DNA of 64,000 bases from Blastomyces gilchristii SLH14081 (GCF_000003855.2 NW_003101682.1:2140374-2204373); one strand, 5' to 3'; numbered from the stretch's first letter, positions 11,995-24,047 are shown. Program-made: numbers and translations. Notes: generated by a model not told the origin, from the letters alone.

Positions 11995-12743
11995 CTACGG
12001 GCGCTAGCCACCCGCAGGATGCACCTTAAGCTAATTACATTTAACCCCCTATAATTAACCGACCACCGCATCCGTCCTCTCAGGCCAGTCACTAATTTCC
12101 AGAGGTGTTAGTTAGTGGCTGCCACCGCCCACTTGATGATGTACACACCAAGCTTCCGGTTGCTGATCTCGGCCCCATTAGATGCCCATAGGCCTACCAA
12201 TCAGCTGTCGTGGCCTCACCCCATGTTAGGGACTAATCATAGGCTTGATGACTGCAGTCCTCCCTGCCAGTATTAGGGCTTGACAGTGAGCTTGCAGGCT
12301 CTAGCCTATCAGGGTGCCCTGCCTAGGGCCTAGATGCGCGTCTAGGCCTGCTAGTCAGGTGGTTTTCAAAATCATTCTCTGTATTTAAGGGGGAGCTAGG
12401 CTCCAATGATGGCCCTAGTTAGAGACTTGCTTAAGTAGTGTATAATCACTACATTAGGCTTGACTCTATATTGTTAGAACCTTGACAGGTGTACAGTAGA
12501 ATAGTGGGACATTGGCATCTCATGCTGACCCTGATGAGTGTTCACAGAATCTCACTTAACTAGTGGCTTGACTTGCAGTAGGAAGTTATACCCCGCATCA
12601 AGCCTTACTAATTAGGCTGAGCCTCTATTACATGGGGGCTTTCATGGGTAAGAAGTGACAGGTGCCAGCGGTGGGATTCGAACCCACGCACCTCTAATGT
12701 GTGCGGCCTTGATTACCAGTCTTACCAACTGAGTCACGCTGGC
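11995..12743 (-). mobile_element. 749-bp tRNA-headed module, copy 1
   Basis: Sense strand is minus. It opens with a tRNA-like head (12743-12663), carries a body with no open frame worth calling, and ends ...CTAGCGCCCGTAG at 11995 against LINE sequence. Copy 2 (41535-42283) is exactly the same length. Copy 3 (51072-52204 minus its SINE) is 748 bp. It is rich in CC, GG and CG compared with surrounding DNA, so it is the youngest or best-protected copy. Not coding in any frame that I can support; likely an RNA polymerase III transcript. Confidence 0.85.
12663..12743 (-). promoter_or_regulatory. tRNA-like head with A and B boxes (C1)
   Basis: Reverse complement starts GCCAGCG and ends CGCTGGCA, giving a perfect 7-bp acceptor stem with an A discriminator. 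TGACTCAGTTGG is a good A box (12724-12737). GTGGGTTCGAATCCCAC is a perfect T arm with the B box (12671-12687). The D and anticodon arms do not fold canonically; one reading gives a TCA triplet in the loop, another a CGCAC/GTGCG stem. I read it as a tRNA-derived Pol III promoter that starts exactly at the element's 5' end, not as a working tRNA gene. Confidence 0.8.
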
Positions 12744-15457
12744 ACTCTCAGAGCATAGTTCATACAGGCCTTTTCAAATTGAATAGCAGAAGATGGAATT
12801 GAAGCTTCAATTTCCATTGCTTTAATAGAAGATGATTTAAATACTCTCAGTATTCTTCTCAAAGCTCTGTTTTGTAGACTTTGAAAGAGTTCAGTGAAGT
12901 TATCTTGATTATTTCATTAAACTTAAACTTCATAATCAGCTACTGAGATAATACAGACTATGTATAACTGTCTTATAGTCTGAAAGAATAGATCTCTCTC
13001 AGTATTTGATAGTCTGATTATACTATTCAGTAGTCTCTCTGTCTTGATAATTCTTTGTTAAATATAATATTTAAAAAATTCAACTTGAAGTTTAATCATA
13101 CTTCTAGTTATTTAACATTCAAACTGAGTTTAATCTCTTTATTCAAAAGAGTTAGACTTAGTTCTTTCTTATTAAATCTGGAAAAAAAGTGAATTAACTC
13201 AGTTTTATTCATATTAAATTAAATTAAATTAATATCTGCTCTAACAAAGATTTTCTTTACTACTTTCTCAATCACTTCTAAATTCTCTTTGATTGTCTTT
13301 GAACTGTAGAGTAGATTAATATTATCTACATAACTTGAAGATCTCACTATTTTCATCTCTCTATTCTTAAACAGATATGCAGTGTATATTGCAAATAAAA
13401 CAGATGAGATTGAAGATTCTTGTAATACTTCTATTTTTATCTCAGTTTTATCTTGTTTTCTTCCATCAAAGAATAGTTGTATAATTCTTTTAGACATGAA
13501 ATAATTAACTCATTTTATTAGAGAAAGTGACAGTTTTAACATCTTCAAAGTTTGAATTATCTTAGACTTTGAAACATGATTAAATGCATCTTTTATATCA
13601 ATAAAAACTGCAGTTGAGACCAGGTCTTCATGCTTTGCTACTTAAATATCATAAATAACTGAGAGAACAGTGTTAATTGCAGAGCATTATTTTCTATCTC
13701 TCATTTATTCATTAAATAGAAGAGAATCACTAATAGAGCTTATAAAAGATAATCTAGTAGCTATATCTTTTCTAGAACTTTTTCTAAACAGTTCAACAGA
13801 GATATTACTTTATATAACTTAGGAATTGAAGCTTTTCTATTAGATTTTGCAAGGATTACTTTAGTAGCTTCTCTCCAGCATTCAGAATGATAATCATTTG
13901 TTAAGAGATTTAAAAAGAGCTTAAAATATTCATTCTTCAAGTAGGAATATGTGTTTTGAATAATTAAATGATTAGTTGAATCAGGCCCTGTAGCAGTTTT
14001 AATTAAACTTGAGAATATTACTGACTCTAGTTCATCACATGTAAGCTCAGGTCATTCCCAGTTATTTTCATCAATATATTTATGAAATGACATATTCTTC
14101 TCTTCTAAATGTGATGAGTTTTGAAAGAGAATTCTTATAAAAGCTTGATATTTTTCCTCAAAAGAGTTTGCTGTATACAATTCATTCTGAAATTCATATT
14201 CTAAGGTTGAAAGCTTTGCTACACTTCTTGTTTTAGTATAGTTAAAGGCTTTAAAAACTTCTTTTTCTTATGCTTTCTCAAGAAATTTGTTCCAGCAATC
14301 TGTTTTGGCTTTTTTAATATCTGAAAAATATTCATTTTGAATAGCTTTGAACTCTTCATCAGATATTAAGTTATTCTTTCAATCTCTCTTAGCAGTGGCT
14401 AATTGCTTTCTTTTAGAAGTGATATTCTCATTTCATCAAGGTTTGAAATACTCAGAAGACTTTTTCTTTGAAATATTTTCTTCAATACTTATTAGAAGAA
14501 TAGATGTAATCAGCTTTACTCTATTCTTAAGCATTTCATTTGAGATATCTTGACTTTGATTTCAATAGAGCTCACTCTGTCTTTCAGATTTCAGCTGTTT
14601 TACTCTTTCTTCAACTGCTTTTCAATCAGCTTTTTCAAAGTTATACTGATTAGAGAGAAGAGGATTTTCACTTCTTTATTTTTCACTCAGTGTAATATCA
14701 AATTGAATAATCTCATGATCTGATTCTGAGGTTTCATTTGAATCAATAAATCAGTTTATAAGTCTTTTTTCAATTAAATTTTGTGATATGAAAGTTAGAT
14801 CTATAATAGATTTCTGTTTCATATCTTTTCTAAAGAATGTTTGTTAATCAGACTTGTTAACTAAATCTATTGAATGCTCAAGAGTTCATTCAACTAGTTT
14901 ATCTGCTCTTACTGCTCTTATGCACTCTGAGTTTCATCAGAGATAATGTGCATTGAAGTCTTCTGCAATTATAGAGTTTTTTAAGAGAGTTATATTCAAA
15001 AATTCTCTATCAATTATCAAGGTATTGTTGTTTTCTTTCAATGACTTTTCATTATAGATATTTATAAGTTGAATAGTATCAAACTCATTCTCTTTATCTA
15101 TAATATCACCCACTAGAATATCAGAGTCAGATATGATATCAAATCTCAAATTAAATTAATATCTTGATCTTTTTCTCTCATAGATCACTACTCTTGATTT
15201 TATCTCAGATTTTTCAGAAAGAAAGTAGTAATAGCTTGAATGAGAAATGATGTACTTTTGCTCAGTATCAAAGTTTAGTTCTTGAAGAAGTACAAAGTCA
15301 ACTTTTTATTCAAATGCAATCTGAAGACAAGAATAAATGTAATTTGAGTTTCTATTCACATTATTTTGAACAAATGTGATTTTTGAAGAGTTTTTAAACT
15401 TTTTTTATTGTTTTTATTGTATATTCATACTAAAAGAGAGTAGAGATAGAGTAGAAT

Positions 15458-17077
15458 CTAATCTCTATCATCAGATAGTAGATTATAACTATTTTGAAAA
15501 GTAGGAATCTCAACTGCTTGTATTATATCTAGTTTATTATCAGAGTCATTTCTCAATTCTTTAATCTTAACAGAAGTTTGAGAATTCAAATTCTGTTTAC
15601 ACTTAGCTGGAGAATTGAAGTTTGAAGATCTAGATAGTTGAGAATTTCTTCTTTTTAAGCTTGCAGTTGTAGATTTACTAGCTTGACTTTTCTCTTCAGT
15701 TTTAGATTCACTTTAAGCTTCATCTTTTCTCCAGTTCTTCTGAGTTCTTGGAGCAAATACACATTCTTTTGAGCTAGATACATGTTTTTCTTTGCAATTG
15801 AAGCACTTAAGCAGAGTATGTTGACATACTTCACCTCTTTTTAAGCATGTTTCACATTTATACTCACTAGTTTTGTGATCTCTAGCACAGAATGTGTATT
15901 TTGAGTCTCTAAAACAAGGAATTGCAAAGTGTTCATATCTTTGACAGTTTGAACACTGTGTTTGAGCTTTGAGATTCATTCTTGAGTCTTTGTATTCATG
16001 AACTCTCATTTTCAAACCTGCTACTCTTACTTCAGAGATTCTTGACTGTTTAAGTGTCTTTGTATACACTAAAACAGAGGCATTTCTTCTACTCTGTCTG
16101 AACTCAATTGAATTAAGTCATACAGGCTCTTTTCTCAGTTGAATAGAATTGTATTCTTTCAATTCATTTTTGAGAAGTAGCATTCCTTTCTCACAGTCAA
16201 AGATTTCAACTGAAATATCATAAAGAATAAATTTGTCTCACTTTTCATCTCTCTCAGATAGAATTGTTGTGTTTAACAGAGATTCTACTGCTGATTTCCA
16301 GAGATTCTCATTCTGAATAAGGAATTCTGCACTGAATTCAGGCATTGTGATCAGAATGATGGAGTTTTCAAAGAAGAATGACTCAATTGAAGCTATAACT
16401 GGTTTTTGAACTTCAATATCAGTTATTAACTGAGAAAAGAACTGCTGATTGATTTCATTTCTAATTCTGAAAATAAGATTTGAGTTTAGCTTATTTCTCT
16501 GTAAGATGTTCTGATTTGAGACTTTGAGAATAAGTCTTCTATTTCTGGAGATTTGAAGATTTTTCTCTTTCTGCATTTGTTTCCTCACTCTTCTATTAAT
16601 AGAAGTATGAGCAGTATTCTTCTCAGTTTTCTCAGAATTTTGAGCAGGTTTTGAGACAGCAGATTTAGAGACAGCAGGTTTAGAGACAGCAGATTCAGCT
16701 GCTTGAGCATATGTTTTCTTCTGATTTAAAGAAGGAGAAGAAGAAGAAGTAGAAAAGAAAGAAGAGCAAACTGAAGAGTCAGTGATTGTATTAGAAATTT
16801 TTAAAGTGTTTAGAACTGTGTTTGAAATTCCAAGTTTGAACTTAATCACTTCCTGTAGTTGTCTAGCCTGAGTATGAAGAATTAACAGAACTTCTTCATT
16901 CATCTCACTCAGACACTGCTTTACAAGAATTTTACTTGCTTTTTCAAGTTTCTGTATTACAAGAACTTGTTGTTTCTCTATTTCTTCTTTCTTTCTTCTC
17001 TTTAGAATTTCAATCTCAGGAATAGTATTTGAGAAAGCATCTTTTTCCACATCAACTGAGTGTACTTTTGAACTCAT
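15458..17077 (-). pseudogene. LINE L0 ORF1 (gag-like, zinc knuckles)
   Basis: Runs from ATG at 17077 to a TAG at 15458 that is conserved in all three full copies; 540 codons in one frame. The first 279 codons are open: a Glu/Lys-rich coiled-coil-like N terminus (KRRKKEEIEKQQ), then a Ser/Ala/Pro region with three repeats of AVSKP/AVSKS. The C-terminal part has the Cys/His array CSNCQRYEHFAIPC, CARDHKTSEYKC, CLKRGEVC and CFNCKEKHVSSSKEC, the zinc-knuckle array of Tad-type gag proteins that bind LINE RNA. Only a few nonsense codons break it (for example at 15713 and about 16238), so L0 is among the better preserved copies. Confidence 0.87.
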
Positions 17078-17605
17078 TGTTCTTACTCAATGAAAAGTTG
17101 ATCAGACTGATTCAATTGAGATATTTATTAAACTCTTTTGAATTGAAAAGTTGGTCAGACTGTTTCAATTGAGATATTTCTAAGTCTGTTTTCAATTGAA
17201 AAGTTGGTCAGACTGTTTCAAAAGAAGAATAAAAGACTTTTGTGTATAAAACACCTGATTTTTTTCACACTAGTTTAGTAACTAGGTTAGATTTTTGAAG
17301 AGAATCTAATAAACTAAAATTGATTTTTGAGATAAATCAATAAAATCTTTACAATCTCTTTCTTGGGATACAGTGAGGAAAAGTATGATATCAATTGATA
17401 ATAAATCAGATGATATGACAGTTTTTGAGAGAAAAACTGACAAAAAATAAATCAATTTTTTACAGAGAAATTGATTAAAACTATTCAATTTTATTCTTAA
17501 TCATTCAATTCTCCTCACACAACAAGTGTGCAACTCAAACCAGTTAATAAAGAGTCTAAAAAAGAACTAAGTATTAATGAAAGCTCTTCAGCCACTGAAA
17601 AAGTA
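17078..17605 (-). other. LINE L0 5' UTR with tandem monomers
   Basis: Upstream of ORF1 there are three tandem units of a roughly 60-bp monomer containing GAAAAGTTG[G/A]TCAGACTG and TTCAATTGAGATATT (17085-17230). These are followed by a unique 5' segment ending near 17605. L2 has two such units and C2 has three. Repeated 5' UTR monomers usually act as internal promoter units in LINEs; that role here is inference. Confidence 0.65.
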
Positions 17606-17976
17606 ATTATTATTATTATTATTCTTCAATTATAGATGTATGCAGTCAGAGACTATGACATCTACCTGAGAACTAAAAGTTCTCAGGGTTTTTCCTATAT
17701 CTATACAGTTAACTATTATACATTCATCAATTTCAGATATGCAAAATCAGAAAATTCTAGCTCAGAATACAAAAACTGTTTACAAATTGCAGTATTTTAA
17801 CATCTTCTGATACTTTGAAATCATTTGACATGATAAAAGAAAAGAGAACACAGTCTTAAAGATAGACACATTAAATAGATAGATAGAAAAGAATAGAAAG
17901 AAAAAGATAAAGTAAAATAATGAGAGACTGTAATGAAACAAATTATTGAAAGATAATATATAGCTATTTTAACAGA

Positions 17977-20900
17977 CTATATCTGATCAATTTCCTCCTC
18001 TTCATATTCAGATATTTCTGAATTCAGCCATTTTCTTGTAGCTGCTTGAGTTTCTGATAGAAAGTCTATTAAGTATTTAATTCCTGTCTCAGTTGAGAAT
18101 AAGAATCTCATATTTAATTAACTTAGATCATACTTCTCTTTCAATCTGACTCTGAGACTATTGTATAATGCACAGTGCATTATAATATACTCAGGATTCT
18201 CATTTGCATTGCAGAATGAGCATTCTATTGAATCAAATCTATCATTAAATCTTTATATATAAGATTTGAAATAGCCATGTTCTAATTTCAGCTGTATTAT
18301 AGATGAGAATATTTTCTTTTTACATTTAATTGAACAAGATTTCCACTTGAATTTTATTTCAAATCTTGAATAATGTATACTCTTCTTTTGTTTCTACCAG
18401 CTTTCATTTCACTTGTCTAAACAAGATTCTTTTATTTTCCTCTTTATAAAAGACCAGAACACAATTTTTTGAATAGATCTGCTTAATTCTGAATCTTTTT
18501 TTACAGCTGAATCAGCCAATTCATTATGATGAATATTCATATGAGCAGGAACTCAGTGTAGATGAATTATCAGCTTTGATATTCTTCTCTTTTGAATTTT
18601 TAAAATGAAGTTTAAGATCAGTTCAAGATTCACTTGATCATTATAAATCTGACTATTTCTAAGTCTTTTTAAAGCAGCTTGACTATCAGAGAATATTTAT
18701 ATCTCTTTTAAACTATTTTCTCTTTTATAAGATTTTATTTCAATAAGTTTGAAAGCTTTCACTATTATAAATAATTCAGCATCAAAGACTTCAGATTCAC
18801 AGCCTAAATTTCAGAAATCTGAGATAAAACTAATATTCTCTTCAGTATAAGCAATGTCTGCATCTAATTTATTTAAATTCTCATTTTTTGAGTCATCTGA
18901 ATAAATCAGAATAGAGTCTTTTATATTAATTGTAGAAATTCTCTTCAAATGCTGTTCATATTCTTTCTCTTTAGATAGTTCACTTATTTATAAGTCTATA
19001 AGAGATTCAAGCTTTTCTCTTCAGAGAGATAACTTCTCATGATCAACTTTTTCAATATTTAAAGAAGAAAATTGATTTTTAATCAGTGAGTATAGTCTGT
19101 ACAGTTGAGAAGACATTTTCTTTAAAGAATTATTTTCATTTCAATCAAGAAATCTATTTCAATCCAGTTCATTTTCAGAGTTAACTGATGAAAGTGAGAA
19201 AGAGACTCTTTCTCTGATTATATAATTTGAGCTCATCTTTATAACTCTCAGAGTATAGTTCATACAGGCCTTTTCAAATCTAATAGCAGAAGAGAGAATT
19301 GAAGCTTCAATTTTCATTACTTTAATAGAAGATGATTTGAATGCTTTCAGAATTCTTCTCAAAGCTCTGTTTTACAGACTTTGAAAGAGTTCAGTGAAAT
19401 TTCCTTGATTATTTCATCAAACTTGAACTTTATAATCAGCTACTGAGATAATACAGGCTATATATAACTGTCTCATAGCCTGGAAGAATAGACCTCTCTC
19501 TGTATTTAATAGTCTGATAATGTTGTTCAATAGTCTTTCTGCCTTGACAGTTCTTTGTTGAATATGATATTTAAAATTCAACTTGAAGTTTAACCATACT
19601 TCTAATCATTTGATATTTAAACTGGGTTTAATCTCTCTATTTAAAAGAGTTAGAGATAGTTCTTTCTCATTGAATCTAGAAAAGAAATGAATTAACTTAG
19701 TTTTATTCATATTAAATTGAATTTGATTGATATCTGCTCTGACAAGGATTTTCTTTACAGCTTTTTGAATCACTTTCAAATTCTCTTTAATAGTTTTTAA
19801 GCTGTAGACTAGATTAATATCATCTACATAACTTAGAGATTACACTATTTTCATATTTCTATTATTGAATAGATATGCAGTATATATTACAAATAAAATG
19901 AGTGAGATTGAAGATTCTTGCAGCACTTCTATTTTTATCTCAGTCTTGTCTTATTTCATTTCATCAAAGAAAAGTTATATGATTCTTTTAGACATAAAAC
20001 AGTTAACTCATTTTATTAGAGAAAGTGACAGTTTTAACATCTTCAAAGTCTGAATTATCTTTGACTTTGAAACATGATCAAATGCTTCTTTTATGTCAAT
20101 AAAAACTGCAGTTAAGACCAGATCTTCATGCTTTGCTATTTGAATATCATGAACAACTGAGAGAACAGTGTTAATTGCAGAACATTGTTTTCTATCTCTT
20201 ATTTATTCACTGAATAAAAGAGAGTTATTAATAGAGCTTATAAAAGATATTTGAGTAGCTATTATCTTTTTCAAAATCTTTTCTAGACAGTTTGATAGAG
20301 ATATTACTCTATATGACTTAGAAATTAAAGTTTTTCTATTAGGTTTTACAAGAATCACTCCAGTGACTTCTCTTCAGCATTCAGAATGATATTCATTTTT
20401 TAAGAGATTGAAAAAGAGCTCAAAATATTCATTCTTTAAGTAGGAATATGTATTTTGAATAATCAAGTGATTAATTGAATCAGGCCCTGCAGCAGTTTTA
20501 ACAGAACTTGAGAAGATAGCTGACTCTAATTCATCTTGTATAAGATCAGGCCATTCTCAGTCATTTTCATCAATGTAGTTGAGAAGTAATATATTCTCTT
20601 TCTCTGAATCTGAATCTGAATCTGATGAGTTCTGAAAGAGAATTCTCATAAAAGCTTGACATTTTTTCTCAAAAGAGTTTGCTGTATATGATTCATTCTG
20701 AAACTCATATTCTAAGGCTGGAAGTTTTGCTACACTTCTTGTTTTAGTATAGTTAAAAGCTTTAAAAACTTTCTTTTCTTATGCTTCTTCAAGAAATTTA
20801 TTTCAGCAGTCTGTTTTAGCTCTTTTGATATCTGAAAAATATTCATTTCTGACAGCTTTGAACTCTTCATCAGATATTACATTATTCTTTCAATCTCTTC

Positions 20901-21939
20901 TAGCAGTAGCTAATTCTTTTCTTTTAGATAAGATATTCTCATTTCATCAAGATTTTAAATACTCAGAAGATTTTCTCTTTGAAATATTATCTCTAACACT
21001 TGTTAGAATAATAGATGTAATAAGCTTCACTCTATTCTCAAGTATTTCATTTGAGATATCTTGACCAGAATTTCAATATAGCTCATTCTGTCTTTCAGAT
21101 TTTAACAGTTTTATACTTTCTTCAACTGCTTTTCAATCAGCTTTTTCAAAGTTAAACTGATTAGAGAGAAGAGGATTTTCACTCATTTATTTTTCACTCA
21201 GTTCAATATTAAATTGAATAATCTCATGATCTGATTCTGATGTCTCATTTGAATCAATAAATCAGTTTATAAGTCTTCTTTTCATTAAATTTTATGATAT
21301 GAAGATTAGATCTATAATAGATTTCTGTTTCATGTCTTTTCTAAAGAATGTTTATTGATCAGACTTATTAATCAAATCTATTGAATGTTTAAAGATTCAT
21401 TCAATCAGATTATCAGCTCTCACTGCTCTCTTATATTCTGAATTTCATCAGAAATCATGTGCATTGAAATCTCCTGTAATTATAGAGTTTCTTGATAGAG
21501 TTATGTTCAGAAATCCTCTATCAATTATTCAGATATTGTTATTTTTCTTCAATAACTTTTCATTATAGATATTTATAAGCTGTATAGTATCAAACTCATT
21601 TTCTTTATCTATAATATCACCCACCAGAATATCAGGGTCAGATATGATATCAAATCTTAGATTAAATTGATATCTTGATCTCTTTCTTTCATAGATCACT
21701 ACTCTTGACTTTATCTCAGACTTTTGAGATAGAAAGCAGTTGTAGCTTGAATGAGAAATGATGTAATTTTACTCAGCATTAAAATTCAGTTCCTGAAGTA
21801 GTATAAAATCAACTTTTTATTCAAATGCAATTTGAAGATAAGAATAAATACAATTTAAGTTTCTATTCACATTGTTTTGAATAAATGTGATTTTTGAAGA
21901 GTTTTTACACTTTTTTTGTTGTTTTTGTTGTATATTCAT
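17977..21939 (-). pseudogene. LINE L2 ORF2 (endonuclease, RT, RNase H), full length but broken
   Basis: From ATG at 21939 to the conserved TAG at 17977 is 3963 nt, or 1321 codons, a multiple of three, so length is intact and decay is mainly by substitution. The RT catalytic box reads SLSYVDDINLVYS near 19830, so both Asp residues remain. The endonuclease lies at about 21300-21930, RT at about 19500-20650, RNase H at about 18480-18900 and the CCHC-type C-terminal finger near 18210. Numerous stops, mostly at Trp/Gln/Arg codons, kill it. Function in life: nicking target DNA and reverse-transcribing LINE and partner RNAs. Confidence 0.85.
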
Positions 21940-21968
21940 ACTAAAAGAGAGTAGAGATAGAGTAGGAT

Positions 21969-23570
21969 CTAGTCATTATCATCAGATAGTAGATTATAAC
22001 TATTTTGAAAAGTAGAGATCTTAACTGCTTATATTATATCTAGTTTATTATCAGAGTCATTTCTTAATTCTCTAATCTTAACAGAAGTTTGAGAATTCAA
22101 ATTCTGTTTACATTTAGCTGAAGAATTGAAGTTTGAAGATTTAGATAGTTGAGAGTTCCTTCTTTTTAAGCTTGCAGTTGTAAGTCTACTGACTTGACTC
22201 TTCTCTTCAGTTCTAGATTGACTTTGAGCTTCATCTTTTCTTCAGTTCTTTTGAGTTCTAGAAGCAAACATACATTCTTTTGAGCTAGATGCATGTTTTT
22301 CTTTGCAATTGAAGCACTTAAGCAGAGTGTGTTGACATATTTCATCTCTTTTTAAGCATATTTCATATTTATACTCACTTGTTTTGTGATCTCTGATACA
22401 GAATGCACATTTTGAGTCTCTAAAACATGAGATTGCAAAGTGTTCATATCTTTGACAGTTTAAACACTGTGTTTGAGCTTTGAGATTCATTCTTGAGTCT
22501 TTGTATTCATGAACTCTCATTTTTAAACCTGCTACTCTTACTTCAGAGATCTTTGACTGTTCAAGTGTTTTTATATATACTAGAACAGAGGCATTTCTTC
22601 TACTTTGTCTGAACTTAATTGAATTTAGTCATACAGGCTTCTTTCTCAGTTGAATAGAGTTGTATTCTTTTAATTTATTTTTAAGAAGTAGCATCTCTTC
22701 TTCACAGTCAAAAATTTCAACTGAAATATTATAAAGAATGAATTTATCTCACTTTTCATCTCTTTCAGATAGAATTATTATGTTTAGTAAAGATTCTACT
22801 ACTGACTTTCAGAGATTCTCATTCTGAATAAGGAATTCAGCACTGAATTCAGACATTATAGTCAGAATAATAAAGTTTTCAAAGAATAATGACTCAATTG
22901 AAGCTATAACTGATTTTTGAACTTCAATATCAGTTATTAACTGAGAAAAGAACTGCTGATTAATTTCATTTCTGATTCTGAAAATGAGATTTAAGTTTAG
23001 CTTGTTTCTTTGCAGAATGTCCTGGTTTGAGACTTTGAGAATAAGTCTTCTATTTCTGAAGATTTGAAAGTTTTTCTCTTTTTATATTTTCTTTTCTACT
23101 TTTCTATGAATAGAGATATGAGCAGTATTCTTCTCAGTTTTCTCAGAATTTTGAGCAGATTTTGAGACAGCAGATTTAGAGATAGCAGATTCAGCTGCTT
23201 GAGCATATGTTTTCTTCTAATTCAAAGAAGAAGAAGAAGTAGGAAAAAAAGAAGAAGAGTAAGATGAAGAGTCAGTGATTATACTTGAAATTTTCAATGT
23301 TTTTTGAACTGTGTTTGAGATTCTAAGTGTGAACTTGATCATCTTCTGTAGTTGTCTAGTCTGAGTATGGAGAATTAACAGAACTTCTTCATTCATCTCA
23401 CTCAGACACTGTTTTTCAATAATCTTGCTTACTTTTTCAAGTTTCTGTATTTCAAGAACTTGTTATTTCTCTATTTCTTCTTTCTTTCTTCTCTTCAGAA
23501 TTTCAATCTCAGTAATAGCATTTGAGAAAGCATCTTTTTCCACATCAACTAAGTGTATTTTTGAACTCAT
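21969..23570 (-). pseudogene. LINE L2 ORF1 (gag-like)
   Basis: ATG at 23570 to the conserved TAG at 21969 gives 534 codons. The zinc-knuckle portion is open over 22242-22520: CLNCQRYEHFAISC, CAFCIRDHKTSEYKYE (one Cys replaced by Tyr), CLKRDEICQHTLLKC and CFNCKEKHASSSKEC. Stops disrupt the N-terminal coiled-coil-like region. ORF1 and ORF2 are 29 nt apart, as in L0. Confidence 0.83.
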
Positions 23571-24047
23571 TGTTCTCACTCAATGAAAAGTTGATCAGAC
23601 TGTTTCAATTGAGATATTTCTAAGTCTGTTTTCAATTGAAAAGTTGATCAGACTGTTTCAAAAGAAGAATAAAAGACTTTTGTGTATAAAACACCTGATT
23701 TTTTTCACACTAGTTCAGTAACTAGATTAGATTTTTGAAGAGAATCTAATAAACTAAAATTGATTTTTGAGATAAATCAATAAAATCTTTACAATCTCTT
23801 TCTTAGAATACAGTGAGAAAGAGTATAATATCAATTGATAATGAATCAGACAATATGACAGTTTTTAAGAGAAAAACTGACAAAAAATAAATCAATTTTT
23901 TACAGAGAAATTGATTAAAACTATTCAATTTTATTCTAAATCATTCAATTCTTCTCACAAAACAAGTGTGCAACTCAAATCAGTTAATAAAGAGTGTAAA
24001 AAAGAATTAAGTATTAATGAAAGCTATTCAGTCACTGAAAAAGTAAT
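23571..24047 (-). other. LINE L2 5' UTR
   Basis: Contains two tandem monomers (23581-23665), one fewer than L0, then the shared unique 5' segment with the ACTAGTT.AGTAACTAG palindrome-like block near 23710. The 5' limit is set by where L0 also stops. Confidence 0.6.

Larger units (their letters stand above)
9947..12743 (-). mobile_element. Chimeric retroelement C1 (tRNA-headed module + LINE 3' part)
   Basis: On the minus strand the unit begins at 12743 with a tRNA-like sequence (GCCAGCGTGACTCAG...) and runs through a 749-bp module to about 11995. It switches there, within 2 nt of shared sequence, into ORF2 of the LINE, and continues to the LINE 3' tail of ATT/TAA units at 9947. A 13-bp target duplication flanks the composite, so it was inserted in one event by target-primed reverse transcription. 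Layout matches the LINE chimeras described in Magnaporthe as MINE (unrelated 5' sequence joined to a variable LINE 3' part). This copy is the least mutated of the three modules. Confidence 0.88.
9547..15428 (-). pseudogene. LINE L0 ORF2 remnant (endonuclease, RT), interrupted
   Basis: ORF2 starts at an ATG at 15428, 29 nt after the ORF1 stop. Endonuclease motifs read VDFVLLQELNF, IIAEDFNAHYL (normally GDFNAH) and ESDHEIIQFD (the SDH motif). RT motifs include SVLFAIYTAY and SSYVDNINLLYSS; the second catalytic Asp of the usual xxDD box is Asn here. At least one frameshift separates the endonuclease frame from the RT frame. The 3' portion beyond 12744 is separated by C1, and the RNase H and C-terminal parts beyond 9547 are lost. 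Intact relatives in this window would be about 1320 codons long. Confidence 0.85.
9547..17605 (-). mobile_element. LINE (Tad-like) copy L0, split by chimera C1
   Basis: Minus-strand LINE with its 3' end cut at 9547 by hAT copy A. It is interrupted by insertion C1 (9947-12743), with the 13-bp sequence ACTCTCAGAGCAT present at both 9934-9946 and 12744-12756. Removing C1 rejoins ORF2. It carries ORF1, ORF2 and a 5' UTR with three tandem monomers. It ends at 17605 against the 3' tail of L2. Family assignment rests on the gag zinc-finger pattern, apurinic-type endonuclease, RT and RNase H with HWVPAH...GNELAD, which together match the Tad clade of fungal LINEs. Confidence 0.9.
17606..24047 (-). 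mobile_element. LINE (Tad-like) full-length copy L2
   Basis: Minus-strand element from the TAA-type tail (17606-17625) to a 5' end near 24047. That end shares the same terminal sequence as L0 (GAAAGCT.TTCAG.CACTGAAAAAGTAA). It carries ORF1 (23570-21969) and ORF2 (21939-17977), both preserved in length as multiples of three. It lies head to tail with L0: its 3' tail directly abuts the 5' end of L0. A target duplication cannot be separated from the shared 5' sequence. Confidence 0.9.

Noticed and set aside
12663..12743. Host tRNA gene on the minus strand
   Set aside because: Acceptor and T arms are perfect but the D and anticodon arms do not fold canonically. It begins exactly at the 5' end of an inserted composite and a degraded second copy (42203-42283) has the same context.
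14347..14553. Forward Ser/Phe-rich ORF repeated at 20825-21064 and 38587-38793
   Set aside because: Antisense to LINE ORF2 in three homologous copies; no domain.
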